In this document: positions 1-8,577 of the stretch, one piece after another
Numbering within the stretch: position 1 is the stretch's first letter
Layout of the letters: each line of letters opens with the position of its first letter
From: Bacillota bacterium
Lineage (GTDB): Bacteria > Bacillota > Clostridia > Lachnospirales > Lachnospiraceae
DNA length: 28,006 bases
Reading direction: 5' to 3'
NCBI GenBank assembly: GCA_023393095.1
Contig: JAEWMT010000043.1
Span: 1 to 28,006 of the forward strand
Program-made: the position numbers and the translations under genes
The notes under the pieces: generated by a model
Seen by the model: only the letters and a program-made list of their open reading frames with translations
Told to the model about the DNA's origin: nothing
The model's database searches: none

Positions 1-24
1 GTATAACGAAGGGAGAGCCAAAGG

Positions 25-3000
25 ATGTCTGAATTAATGAGTAACATTCAAGAGATAACCTATGACGCAATTAAAATTGGTTTAGCTTCACCTGAAAAAA
101 TCAGAGAATGGTCAAAGGGAGAAGTTAGAAAACCGGAGACTATCAATTATAGAACCTTAAAGCCGGAAAAGGATGGCTTATTCTGTGAAAGAATATTTGG
201 ACCCAGCAAAGACTGGGAATGCCATTGCGGTAAATATAAGAAAATCAGATATAAGGGCGTAGTTTGCGACAGATGTGGTGTTGAGGTTACCAAGGCAAGC
301 GTACGTCGTGAGAGAATGGGTCATATTGAACTGGCAGCGCCAGTATCCCATATTTGGTATTTTAAAGGAATACCAAGCCGTATGGGTCTGATTCTTGATC
401 TATCGCCAAGAACACTTGAAAAAGTATTATATTTTGCTTCCTATATTGTACTGGACAAAGGAACCACTGAATTACAGTATAAGCAGGTTCTGAATGAGAA
501 GGAAAGACAGGAAGCAATTGAGAAATATGGATATAACAGCTTCCGTCTTGGAATGGGTGCAGAAGCTATTATGGAGCTTTTACAGGCAATTGACCTGGAG
601 AAGGAGTCTAAGGAATTAAAGAGAGGTCTTAAGGATTCCACCGGTCAGAAGCGTGCAAGAATTATCAAACGTCTTGAAGTTGTAGAAGCTTTCCGTGAGT
701 CCCAGAATAAGCCGGAATGGATGATTCTTAGTGTAATTCCGGTAATTCCTCCGGATCTTAGACCTATGGTTCAGCTCGATGGTGGTCGTTTTGCAACCTC
801 CGATATGAATGATCTGTACCGTAGAATTATTAACCGTAATAACCGTCTTAAGAGACTTCTTGAACTTGGCGCTCCTGATATCATTGTTCGCAATGAGAAG
901 AGAATGCTTCAGGAAGCAGTTGATGCTTTGATTGATAACGGAAGAAGAGGAAGACCGGTAACCGGACCTGGTAATCGTGCACTGAAATCCCTTTCCGATA
1001 TGTTAAAGGGTAAGCAAGGACGTTTCCGTCAGAACTTACTCGGTAAACGTGTTGACTACTCTGGACGTTCTGTTATCGTTGTAGGACCAGAACTTAAGTT
1101 ATATCAGTGCGGCCTGCCTAAGGAAATGGCAATCGAGTTATTCAAGCCCTTCGTTATGAAGGAATTGGTAGCAAGAGGTACCGCTCATAATATTAAATCA
1201 GCTAAGAAAATGGTGGAAAGACTTCAGACAGAGGTATGGGATGTCCTTGAGGAGGTTATTAAGGAGCATCCGGTTATGTTAAACCGTGCCCCAACTCTCC
1301 ATAGACTTGGTATTCAGGCATTTGAGCCGGTACTTGTTGAAGGTAAGGCAATTAAACTTCATCCACTCGTTTGTACCGCTTACAATGCGGACTTTGATGG
1401 TGACCAGATGGCTGTGCATTTGCCTCTGTCCGTGGAAGCTCAAGCAGAATGCCGTTTCTTACTGCTCTCACCGAACAACTTATTGAAGCCGTCCGACGGT
1501 GCACCAGTAGCCGTTCCTTCTCAGGATATGGTTCTTGGTATCTACTATCTGACCATCGTAAGAGAGATGGAAGGTGGAATCCGTCATCACTTCAAGAGCC
1601 TGAATGAAGCAATTCTTGCATACGAGAATAATGCAATATCTCTTCATGAGATGATTAAAGTAAGAAGATCAGGAATTAACAAGGATGGCGTGGAGGAAAT
1701 CAGAGCAATAGAATCCACACTGGGACGTTTCATTTTCAATGAAATCATTCCTCAGGACTTAGGCTTTGTTGACCGTACCAAGGACGAGAATTTCTTACAA
1801 TTAGAGATTAACTTCCTAGTTGGTAAGAAGCAGTTAAAGCCAATCCTTGAAAAATGTATTAACATCCATGGTGCTACTAAGACAGCAGAGATTCTTGATG
1901 CTGTTAAGTCCCTTGGTTATAAATATTCTACTCGTGCAGCTATGACTGTTTCGATCTCCGATATGAAGGTGCCGGATGAGAAGAAAAAGATTATTGATGA
2001 TGCGGAAGCTACCGTTGAAAACATCGCTAAGGAATACAGACGCGGTAGAATGACAGAAGAAGAGAGATATAACACTGTTATTGAGACTTGGAAGGAAGCC
2101 GATAAGATTCTGACCGAGACTCTGTTAAATGGTCTTGATAAATTCAATAATATTAAGATGATGTCCGACTCCGGTGCCCGTGGTTCCGATAAGCAGATTA
2201 AACAGCTTGCTGGTATGCGTGGTTTGATGGCGGATACATCAGGTAAAACAATCGAGTTACCAATTAAGTCCAACCTTCGTGAAGGACTTGACGTATTGGA
2301 GTACTTCATCTCCGCACATGGTGCTCGTAAAGGTCTTTCTGATACCGCTCTTCGTACAGCGGACTCCGGTTACTTAACCCGTCGTCTGGTTGACGTTTCT
2401 CAAGATTTAATCATCCGTGAGGTTGACTGTTGCGAGGGTCATGAAACTCCAGGTATGTGGATTAAGGCATTTACCGATGGTAAGGAACTTATCGAGAGTC
2501 TGGAAGAAAGAATCACCGGAAGATATTCCTGTGAAACGATAAGTGATGCAGAAGGTAATGTAATTGTAAAAGCAAATCATATGATTACACCAAAGCGTGC
2601 GGCAAGAATTATCGCAACCGGTGTTGATAAAGTTAAAATCCGTACAATATTGACCTGTAAATCACATATTGGTGTCTGTGCAAAATGTTATGGTGCAAAT
2701 ATGGCAACCGGTGAAGCAGTACAGGTTGGTGAAGCAGTTGGTATTATCGCAGCTCAGTCCATTGGTGAGCCTGGTACACAGCTTACCATGCGTACCTTCC
2801 ATACTGGTGGTGTGGCTGGTGATGATATTACGCAAGGTCTTCCCCGTGTCGAGGAGCTTTTTGAAGCCAGAAAGCCTAAGGGTCTTGCAATCATCGCAGA
2901 ATTCGGCGGCGTAGTAACAATTAAAGATACCAAGAAAAAACGTGAAGTAATTGTTACGAATAATGAGACCATGGAATCCAAGGCATATTTAATTCCTTAC

Positions 3001-3894
3001 GGATCAAGAATCAAGGTTATGGATGGGGATGTACTGGAAGCCGGCGACGAGTTGACGGAAGGTAGTGTTAACCCTCATGATATCTTAAAGATTAAAGGTA
3101 TCCGTGCAGTACAGGATTATATGATACAGGAAGTACAAAGAGTATACCGTCTGCAAGGTGTTGAGATTAACGATAAGCATATCGAGGTTATTGTACGTCA
3201 GATGCTGAAGAAGATCCGTATCGAGAATAATGGTGATACTCAATTCTTACCTGGTACCTTGGTTGATATCCTTGACTTTGAAGATGAGAATATAAGAATG
3301 CAGGAACAAGGTTTGGAGATTGCGGAAGGAAAACAAGTTATGCTTGGTATTACGAAAGCATCTCTTGCTACTAATTCCTTCTTATCTGCAGCTTCCTTCC
3401 AAGAGACGACGAAGGTTCTTACCGAAGCAGCGATTAAGGGTAAGGTTGACCCGCTCATCGGTCTTAAGGAAAATGTTATCATTGGTAAGCTGATCCCTGC
3501 AGGTACCGGTATGAAGAGATACCGATCTGTTAAGTTGGATACCGATACTCCTGAGGAGTATATGTTATCCGAAGATATTGAGGGCGATGGTAGCTATATG
3601 GACGAATTCGGGAACTTTGAATATTCCGAAGATAGCTATAATAACGGAGAATTCTTTAGTGAAGATTTAGAAGAAGAAGGTTATTATGAGGCCGAGGATG
3701 GAATTCCGGAAATAGTTTATGATGAGGATAAATACTCGAACAAGAGCGATCTTCTTCAAAGAGAAGATGCAATACCTGGTATGGATGATGCTCATGTAAA
3801 CTACGGTGAAAACTCTCATAATGATGGCGATTGGACAGAAACCGAATTTAACCTTAAGGGAATTGATGAGGATGATTATAGTGATGGGCTATAA
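25..3894 (+). CDS. rpoC: DNA-directed RNA polymerase subunit beta'
   Basis: Largest catalytic subunit of RNA polymerase; with beta it forms the active-site cleft. The 1289-residue protein shows the N-terminal zinc site (C66, C68, C81, C84) and the invariant Mg-binding NADFDGDQM motif at about residues 454-462. It also has the bridge-helix/trigger-loop region with the AAQSIGEPGTQLTMRTFHTGG stretch (split here: AAQSIGEPGT, then QLTMRTFHTGG). The ATG at 25 is preceded by GGGAG at 11-15; an in-frame ATG at 37 is an alternative. From about residue 1180 the protein continues into a tail of roughly 105 residues very rich in Asp and Glu with few basic residues, which is not part of the conserved core. 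The gene ends the rpo transcription unit: a strong terminator follows 60 bp downstream. No rpsL follows. Confidence 0.98.
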   Translation: MSELMSNIQEITYDAIKIGLASPEKIREWSKGEVRKPETINYRTLKPEKDGLFCERIFGPSKDWECHCGKYKKIRYKGVVCDRCGVEVTKASVRRERMGHIELAAPVSHIWYFKGIPSRMGLILDLSPRTLEKVLYFASYIVLDKGTTELQYKQVLNEKERQEAIEKYGYNSFRLGMGAEAIMELLQAIDLEKESKELKRGLKDSTGQKRARIIKRLEVVEAFRESQNKPEWMILSVIPVIPPDLRPMVQLDGGRFATSDMNDLYRRIINRNNRLKRLLELGAPDIIVRNEKRMLQEAVDALIDNGRRGRPVTGPGNRALKSLSDMLKGKQGRFRQNLLGKRVDYSGRSVIVVGPELKLYQCGLPKEMAIELFKPFVMKELVARGTAHNIKSAKKMVERLQTEVWDVLEEVIKEHPVMLNRAPTLHRLGIQAFEPVLVEGKAIKLHPLVCTAYNADFDGDQMAVHLPLSVEAQAECRFLLLSPNNLLKPSDGAPVAVPSQDMVLGIYYLTIVREMEGGIRHHFKSLNEAILAYENNAISLHEMIKVRRSGINKDGVEEIRAIESTLGRFIFNEIIPQDLGFVDRTKDENFLQLEINFLVGKKQLKPILEKCINIHGATKTAEILDAVKSLGYKYSTRAAMTVSISDMKVPDEKKKIIDDAEATVENIAKEYRRGRMTEEERYNTVIETWKEADKILTETLLNGLDKFNNIKMMSDSGARGSDKQIKQLAGMRGLMADTSGKTIELPIKSNLREGLDVLEYFISAHGARKGLSDTALRTADSGYLTRRLVDVSQDLIIREVDCCEGHETPGMWIKAFTDGKELIESLEERITGRYSCETISDAEGNVIVKANHMITPKRAARIIATGVDKVKIRTILTCKSHIGVCAKCYGANMATGEAVQVGEAVGIIAAQSIGEPGTQLTMRTFHTGGVAGDDITQGLPRVEELFEARKPKGLAIIAEFGGVVTIKDTKKKREVIVTNNETMESKAYLIPYGSRIKVMDGDVLEAGDELTEGSVNPHDILKIKGIRAVQDYMIQEVQRVYRLQGVEINDKHIEVIVRQMLKKIRIENNGDTQFLPGTLVDILDFEDENIRMQEQGLEIAEGKQVMLGITKASLATNSFLSAASFQETTKVLTEAAIKGKVDPLIGLKENVIIGKLIPAGTGMKRYRSVKLDTDTPEEYMLSEDIEGDGSYMDEFGNFEYSEDSYNNGEFFSEDLEEEGYYEAEDGIPEIVYDEDKYSNKSDLLQREDAIPGMDDAHVNYGENSHNDGDWTETEFNLKGIDEDDYSDGL

Positions 3895-3953
3895 ATCCTA
3901 GTAAAACAAAGTTAATAGGTAGGTTACCTTTATAAAAGATGTTCTTAAATAAG

Positions 3954-4001
3954 CCGCGTAATAGCAATGATCGATGATCAGAACTATTACGCGGTTTTTT
4001 T
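3954..4001 (+). terminator. Rho-independent terminator of rpoC
   Basis: An 11-bp perfect stem (CCGCGTAATAG at 3954-3964 with CTATTACGCGG at 3984-3994) is followed directly by a run of seven T. This is a textbook intrinsic terminator and ends the rpoB-rpoC unit before the accessory genes. Confidence 0.93.
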
Positions 4002-4035
4002 ATTTCATAGGAAATTGCGTCCTATGAAATAAAAA
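3997..4035. repeat. 16-bp perfect inverted repeat after the rpoC terminator
   Basis: Arms at 3997-4012 and 4020-4035 are exact reverse complements (core ATTTCATAGGA / TCCTATGAAAT), separated by 7 nt. The left arm uses the T-run of the rpoC terminator, and the right arm ends in an A-run. It could be a second terminator (reading right to left it ends in a T-run) or the edge of an intergenic repeat element that continues to about 4121. Confidence 0.7.
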
Positions 4036-4121
4036 GCACTCCGTGCAGGATGCGCACCTCGCGGTAAGGAAGCATGTTACTATGTAACCCGCTCGGGCGC
4101 GGAGAATGTTCGCGTACATTC
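4036..4121. repeat. GC-rich multi-hairpin intergenic element (candidate dispersed repeat)
   Basis: This stretch is visibly richer in G+C than its surroundings and holds several short hairpins in series: GCAC-tcc-GTGC (4036-4046), GTTAC-tat-GTAAC (4076-4088) and GAATGT-tcgcgt-ACATTC (4104-4121). It has no open reading frame of note. The composition shift and serial palindromes resemble REP/ERIC-type intergenic repeats. Whether it is repeated cannot be told from one copy. Confidence 0.4.
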
Positions 4122-4166
4122 TTTGTTATGGATTTGGGAAAACGTACAAAAAAAGTAAAAATATGC

Positions 4167-4195
4167 TTGACAGTTTTGGTCTACACGTGTAAACT
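4167..4195 (+). promoter_or_regulatory. Predicted sigma-A promoter of the blaI-like operon
   Basis: A consensus -35 (TTGACA, 4167-4172) is followed after 17 nt by TAAACT (4190-4195). The -10 is imperfect but correctly spaced, and two BlaI-type dyads overlap or follow it. Transcription from here would give a leader of roughly 380 nt before the repressor start at 4584. Confidence 0.6.
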
Positions 4196-4216
4196 ATAGG
4201 CATGTTACAAATGTAA
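4182..4216. promoter_or_regulatory. Two BlaI/MecI-type operator dyads
   Basis: TACACGTGTA at 4182-4191 overlaps the predicted -10. TTACA-AA-TGTAA at 4205-4216 lies just downstream, 24 bp centre to centre. Both have the TACA-nn-TGTA core known for BlaI/MecI repressors. The next plus-strand gene encodes such a repressor, so autoregulation by two dimers on roughly the same DNA face is the natural reading. Confidence 0.7.
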
Positions 4217-4262
4217 ACCACTCATATCTACTACAATTAAATAAAAGCAGAAGGAATATAGA

Positions 4263-4316
4263 ATGTTCATATTTAATCAAGGATGTTCAAAGATGATTAC
4301 AACTCCTATCCAATGA
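4263..4316 (+). CDS. Possible 17-residue leader ORF
   Basis: ATG at 4263 follows AAGGA with good spacing and opens a frame of 17 codons ending in TGA at 4314-4316. It lies inside the predicted leader of the blaI-like operon. The peptide is not recognised and could be chance. The rest of the leader to 4583 shows no convincing gene. Confidence 0.2.
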   Translation: MFIFNQGCSKMITTPIQ

Positions 4317-4537
4317 TAATATGATTGATTGTAAATTATGAATAATTGTATTACCTATACATGTTCTGATTAATAGAATATTGTAATCTAAAAGGCATAA
4401 CGTGAGGAGATTAGTTGAAGTATACGGAAGCATCATTTCTAACAGATTAATATTCCTTGCAGATAGCATGAAATAGAATGTAGAAATTATGGGCACATGA
4501 TATAGAAACCATGCTGCTCCAACAAAAAATATTATAT

Positions 4538-4559
4538 AAAGGAGAATATGATGGATTAA
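4538..4559 (+). promoter_or_regulatory. Strong ribosome binding site driving a three-codon ORF ahead of blaI
   Basis: The best Shine-Dalgarno in this leader (AAAGGAG, 4538-4544) is placed for ATG-ATG-GAT-TAA at 4548-4559, a Met-Met-Asp minimal ORF. It is not placed for the repressor ATG at 4584, which has only a weak GGGATGA in front. An in-frame TGA at 4578-4580 rules out an upstream start for the repressor. Translation restart from the mini-ORF onto the repressor is possible, but that is inference. Confidence 0.35.
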
Positions 4560-4583
4560 CTTAATCTCATCATGGGATGAAAA

Positions 4584-4958
4584 ATGAATTTATCAAAAAT
4601 AATCACAGATGCTGAACTTGAAGTGATGAAAATTCTATGGAAAAGTGAAGTGCCTTTATCTTCGGCAGATATTCGCCATGAATTGCAGGAACAGAAAAAA
4701 TGGGGAAAATCAACGGTACTTACATTATTAAGAAGATTAGCAGATAAGAATGTGATATCAGTACAAAAGGGGGATCTTTCCTATTACACGCCAAACATAA
4801 GCGAAGGGGATTATATTGAGCAGCAGACACAGGATATGGTAGATCGGCTTTATGGAGGAAGTGTCAAAGGACTGGTAGCTGCACTTTGTGATAGCAAGCT
4901 TACGAAGGAGGATGTGGAGGAACTTCGTAAGTACTTTATGGAGGGGGACAAGCAATGA
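4584..4958 (+). CDS. BlaI/MecI/CopY family transcriptional repressor
   Basis: A 124-residue winged-helix repressor. The N-terminal stretch with TDAELEVMKILW, followed by the recognition helix region (WGKSTVLTLLRRL) and a C-terminal dimerisation helix, is typical of BlaI/MecI. Family members bind TACA-nn-TGTA dyads and are removed by proteolysis when a partner M56 membrane protease senses its signal. Two such dyads sit at 4182-4216. The stop overlaps the start of the M56 gene (ATGA at 4955-4958), so the two are translationally coupled. The inducing signal need not be a beta-lactam, because the partner lacks a penicillin-binding domain. Confidence 0.92.
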   Translation: MNLSKIITDAELEVMKILWKSEVPLSSADIRHELQEQKKWGKSTVLTLLRRLADKNVISVQKGDLSYYTPNISEGDYIEQQTQDMVDRLYGGSVKGLVAALCDSKLTKEDVEELRKYFMEGDKQ

Positions 4959-7228
4959 ATGAATTGTTTTGGAGTATAATTATTTTAAGCATTTCCGGAA
5001 GTGTTTTGATATTAGAAATTTGCCTATTAAAACCTTTGATACGGAATCGACTTACGAAAACCTTTCAATATTATCTGTGGCTGATTATTGTTATTCGATT
5101 ATTAGTACCAATTTCGCCAGATTTTAATGTGATAGGTAATGTAATAAAAAATATTACACCTAGAATTGAAAGTTTAAGCAATATAACAAACAACACTTCC
5201 AATAAATTAACTGATATTAAGAATATTTCAACAGAGAAATCAGTTGTTTCTACACAAGCAAGTGATTATTCTGGTAAAGAACAGGAAGCGGATTCTGATA
5301 TCCTATCTGAACAGAACAATATTAAGAATACAATAAATCCTGCCGATGAGCATTCCGTTAATTATATCACGGAGTTATTTAAATATCTATGGATCGCTTG
5401 GATTGTTGGAGTTCTCCTGTCATTTTTATCACTATTGTATCAGTACATCATTTTTACAAAAGGGTTAGAAAAGAGGCGGACTGCAGTTAATGTAGCATCC
5501 ATTCAAGCAATTTTCCTAGATTGTTGTAATAAGTTAAAAATCAAGAAGCAGCCGAAGTTATATACCGACAAACTAATTAATACACCGATGCTTACGGGAT
5601 TTTTCCGCCCGAAAATAATTCTTCCAGAACAGGAATATAGTTCAAAGGAAATTAAGTTTATATTACTTCATGAGCTTAATCACCTTAAGAAAAAGGATAT
5701 ATTACTTAAATGGCTTGTTCAGATAACCGTTTGCATCCATTGGTTTAATCCATTTGTTCATTATATGGTTGAACAAATCAGACATGCCGGAGAGCTGGCC
5801 TGCGATGAAGCCGTTATTAAAAATTTAAATGATGAAGATAAACAGGAATATGGGCTGACGCTGATTAATCTATCATCCGGGATAATACCGATAAAAGCAA
5901 CTTTAGCAATGAGTGAAAGCAAGAAAAATCTTAAAGATAGATTAACATCCATCCTAAAGTATAATAAATCCTTAAAAAAAATAGGCTTATTATCCTGTAT
6001 GATTATAATTGTTCTACTTATCACAGCAGTTTTTACGACGATAAGAAATCCAGAAAATTCAAAGATTTCTGCAGCAGTGAGACCAAGTACTAACAAAGCA
6101 GAACAAGTTAACCAGCAAGTGAAGGATTCACAGTATTACAGCAGTGATAACAATCTGTCCAAGGATACTAATTCTTCTGGAAATGCTTCTACACCAAATA
6201 TTCAGGGGAATAAAAGTTATACACAGGGAGATGTTGGTAAAGACCTGGAGAATACAGATCCTAACACAGAGAATGTAACTAGTTTGTACCGTAATTTGAA
6301 AAATAGAAAAGCATATACCTATGAACAGCTGGAAGAAATAATTTATAAAAAAGCAAAACTGGTTGAACAGGATTTTAACGACATACAAGACTTAGAACTC
6401 TCTCTGCCTAATGAAAATGTTATTATTAATCGGGGTGGTAATAAGCTTCACATGAAATATTATCAATGGTACGATGATCAGTATGATATGTCCCTTAAAA
6501 ATGGCAAATTAGAGTTTAAACACAAAGATGACGGCATTTATCTGAAATTAAGCACCGGTGGATACACAGATGTATGGCTGCCTCAGGTTTTAAAACGCCT
6601 TAAATTGGATATCAATCCCGAAGATCCGAAGGAAAGTAATGGGACAATTTTCATCACAATACCTAATAATATGACATTAAAAAATATAAATTCGAAGTTG
6701 GTTTCCGGAACTCTATTGATTGATAAAATATCAGCGAATAGTATAAAAGCTTCTAATGTCAGTGGATCAATAGAGATTAAAAATGGTAATGTCGGGGATC
6801 TGTCAATTGAAAATGTCAGTGGAATGATTCACGTTAATACTGTAAGCGGAGATAATCTTAGTATCAATAATACCAGCAGTACGACGACAATTGATAATTG
6901 TTCACAGGATAGAAGTGTTGTAGCGAATATTTCTGGAGAAAATGTTGTAGATGGTGGAAAAGGTAAAATAAAAATTACAAGCATATCTGGGCATACAAAG
7001 CTTCTAAATATAAGGGAAAGAAAGTCCATAAGTATAGAGAATATATCAGGCATGGATGAGATAAAGGTAAGTGATTTAGAAGCATTCAATATTGGTTATG
7101 AAACAATCCTTGGAAGCCTAAAGGTTGGGAGTAAGACGTATTCGAAGAATGTTAATTTAAATAAAAATGCAGCAAATAAAATAGATATCAATAATATTCA
7201 GGGAACTGTATCGGTTAATGAAAGATAA
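4955..7228 (+). CDS. M56 (BlaR1-like) membrane metallopeptidase with C-terminal DUF4097-like repeat domain
   Basis: A 757-residue membrane sensor-protease. Predicted membrane segments lie near residues 5-25, 38-58, 142-167 and 343-363. The zinc-protease motif HELNH (H239, E240, H243) and the downstream GELACDEA (E280) sit in the cytoplasmic loop between the third and fourth segments, as in BlaR1/MecR1. After the last segment comes a Ser/Asn-rich linker and then, from about residue 470, a long domain of short beta-strand repeats with recurring VSG/ISG turns. This resembles DUF4097 (adhesin-like beta-helix). The penicillin-binding sensor motifs SxxK and KTG expected of BlaR1 are not evident. 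Likely role: sense an extracellular signal and cleave the coupled BlaI-type repressor. The ligand is unknown. Confidence 0.88.
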   Translation: MNELFWSIIILSISGSVLILEICLLKPLIRNRLTKTFQYYLWLIIVIRLLVPISPDFNVIGNVIKNITPRIESLSNITNNTSNKLTDIKNISTEKSVVSTQASDYSGKEQEADSDILSEQNNIKNTINPADEHSVNYITELFKYLWIAWIVGVLLSFLSLLYQYIIFTKGLEKRRTAVNVASIQAIFLDCCNKLKIKKQPKLYTDKLINTPMLTGFFRPKIILPEQEYSSKEIKFILLHELNHLKKKDILLKWLVQITVCIHWFNPFVHYMVEQIRHAGELACDEAVIKNLNDEDKQEYGLTLINLSSGIIPIKATLAMSESKKNLKDRLTSILKYNKSLKKIGLLSCMIIIVLLITAVFTTIRNPENSKISAAVRPSTNKAEQVNQQVKDSQYYSSDNNLSKDTNSSGNASTPNIQGNKSYTQGDVGKDLENTDPNTENVTSLYRNLKNRKAYTYEQLEEIIYKKAKLVEQDFNDIQDLELSLPNENVIINRGGNKLHMKYYQWYDDQYDMSLKNGKLEFKHKDDGIYLKLSTGGYTDVWLPQVLKRLKLDINPEDPKESNGTIFITIPNNMTLKNINSKLVSGTLLIDKISANSIKASNVSGSIEIKNGNVGDLSIENVSGMIHVNTVSGDNLSINNTSSTTTIDNCSQDRSVVANISGENVVDGGKGKIKITSISGHTKLLNIRERKSISIENISGMDEIKVSDLEAFNIGYETILGSLKVGSKTYSKNVNLNKNAANKIDINNIQGTVSVNER

Positions 7229-7365
7229 GATGGATAAGCTTCGAGGTATGACCTAAGTTGTTTGGCGATTTTAGAGAATCATATTAGCAACAAAAATGTG
7301 ATTCTTATGTAGAACTACATTATTGTTGAAAGAACTTTTCTCAGGCTTATCATAAGGAGGGTTAA

Positions 7366-8577
7366 ATGAATAAAAGAATAACAATATGTCTATTAATTAT
7401 ATTTATGTTGCTATTATCCGCATGTATCGGCAAGAACAGTAAGACCGATAAAAATGATAATGAACTATCAACCTACAAGGGGAGATGGGAAGGAGAAATA
7501 ACAACAAGTGCCTATGGAACCTTCGAAGGTATACTTGATATCTATGTAAAGAATAATGTACAAAAAGTCCTATTTTCATCTATTAAATTTCACTACAAAT
7601 ATCTTGAAGCGGATTGGAGTATTAAGGACAATGACTTATATATTTTAGTGAACGATGATCCAGACAAAGCTGAAATTAAATTAAGCTTAACTAAGGATAA
7701 AACCTTAACAGGTACATATTCTCAATATGGTAAAACGGATAAGGTCACCTTTCATAAAACCTCCAATAAGGCAGTTAATGGAACCTTTGTCTCAATTTGC
7801 CCAGAATTAACATATGAGGAGCGTTTGCAGCAACTGAAGGATTTCTCTGAATATGAGGAGGACAATGTAACGATACCTTATTCCTATGCTCTGGACCAAA
7901 AGAAAAAATACAAAGATATAATAAAGGAATATGATTTGGATTCTTTAACAAAGGGATATGAAGACGTTGATTTAATGAAGGTTCTCCTTAAATGGGTCAG
8001 CAATAACTTCAAACATAATGGTAACTCAGCTTTGCCGAAGAATAGAGATGCCATAAGTATGATTGACTTCTATAAAATGTATCCGGATGGTATCAATTGC
8101 CGTGGGCTTTCCATTCTTCTTGCTGAGCTGCTCAGGGCATATGGTATTCCTGCAAAACACATTACTTGTATGCCGAAGGAAAAGATTTTTGATGACTGTC
8201 ATGTGGTAGTCCATGCATATTCTAAAAAGCTGAAGCAATGGATTATGTTGGATCCTACAAATAAATTAGTGTTACAGAATGAGAATGGTGATTATGTTAA
8301 TTTGCCAACACTTCGTAGAATGCTAATCAACAATGAAACATTGATAGCCAATAAAGATGCCGGTTGGAATGGCAATCCTTTCGATATGGAACAATATCGT
8401 GAATATATGACAAAGAATACCTTTCGTTTTTCGTGTGCTACCTATTATTGTTTTGGATCGGAGGACGGGCGAAATTTGAATATTGTTAATATGCTTATTC
8501 CAAAGGGGTATACGGAAGACAAAGCAGACAGAACAACAACCTCAGATACCGCATTTTGGGCACTACCAAAAAAATAG
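7366..8577 (+). CDS. Transglutaminase-like domain lipoprotein
   Basis: A 403-residue exported protein. It has a type II signal peptide with lipobox LLSAC (lipid-modified C20), so it should be anchored outside the cytoplasmic membrane. The C-terminal half has a transglutaminase/cysteine-protease fold: C245 in DGINCRGLS, H279 in DDCHVVVHAY and D296 in MLDPTN form the expected Cys-His-Asp triad. The middle part (about 25-130) looks like a small beta-rich domain. The start has TAAGGAGGG in front. It lies 137 bp after the M56 gene on the same strand, with only weak inverted repeats between, so it may share the BlaI-controlled transcript. Bacterial members of this fold are often peptidases or crosslinking enzymes; the substrate is unknown. 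The stop codon abuts a hairpin element. Confidence 0.8.
   Translation: MNKRITICLLIIFMLLLSACIGKNSKTDKNDNELSTYKGRWEGEITTSAYGTFEGILDIYVKNNVQKVLFSSIKFHYKYLEADWSIKDNDLYILVNDDPDKAEIKLSLTKDKTLTGTYSQYGKTDKVTFHKTSNKAVNGTFVSICPELTYEERLQQLKDFSEYEEDNVTIPYSYALDQKKKYKDIIKEYDLDSLTKGYEDVDLMKVLLKWVSNNFKHNGNSALPKNRDAISMIDFYKMYPDGINCRGLSILLAELLRAYGIPAKHITCMPKEKIFDDCHVVVHAYSKKLKQWIMLDPTNKLVLQNENGDYVNLPTLRRMLINNETLIANKDAGWNGNPFDMEQYREYMTKNTFRFSCATYYCFGSEDGRNLNIVNMLIPKGYTEDKADRTTTSDTAFWALPKK

Noticed and set aside
1917..2309. 130-codon open frame on the minus strand inside rpoC
   Set aside because: It lies wholly within conserved rpoC coding sequence, has no ribosome binding site or recognisable domain, and is a frame shadow.
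4287..4496. 69-codon open frame on the minus strand in the blaI leader
   Set aside because: Hydrophobic low-complexity translation of AT-rich DNA with no ribosome binding site or family match. The region is better explained as leader.
4955..7228. Beta-lactam sensor BlaR1/MecR1
   Set aside because: Although it is M56 and coupled to a BlaI-type gene, the C-terminal domain lacks visible penicillin-binding motifs and no beta-lactamase gene is nearby.
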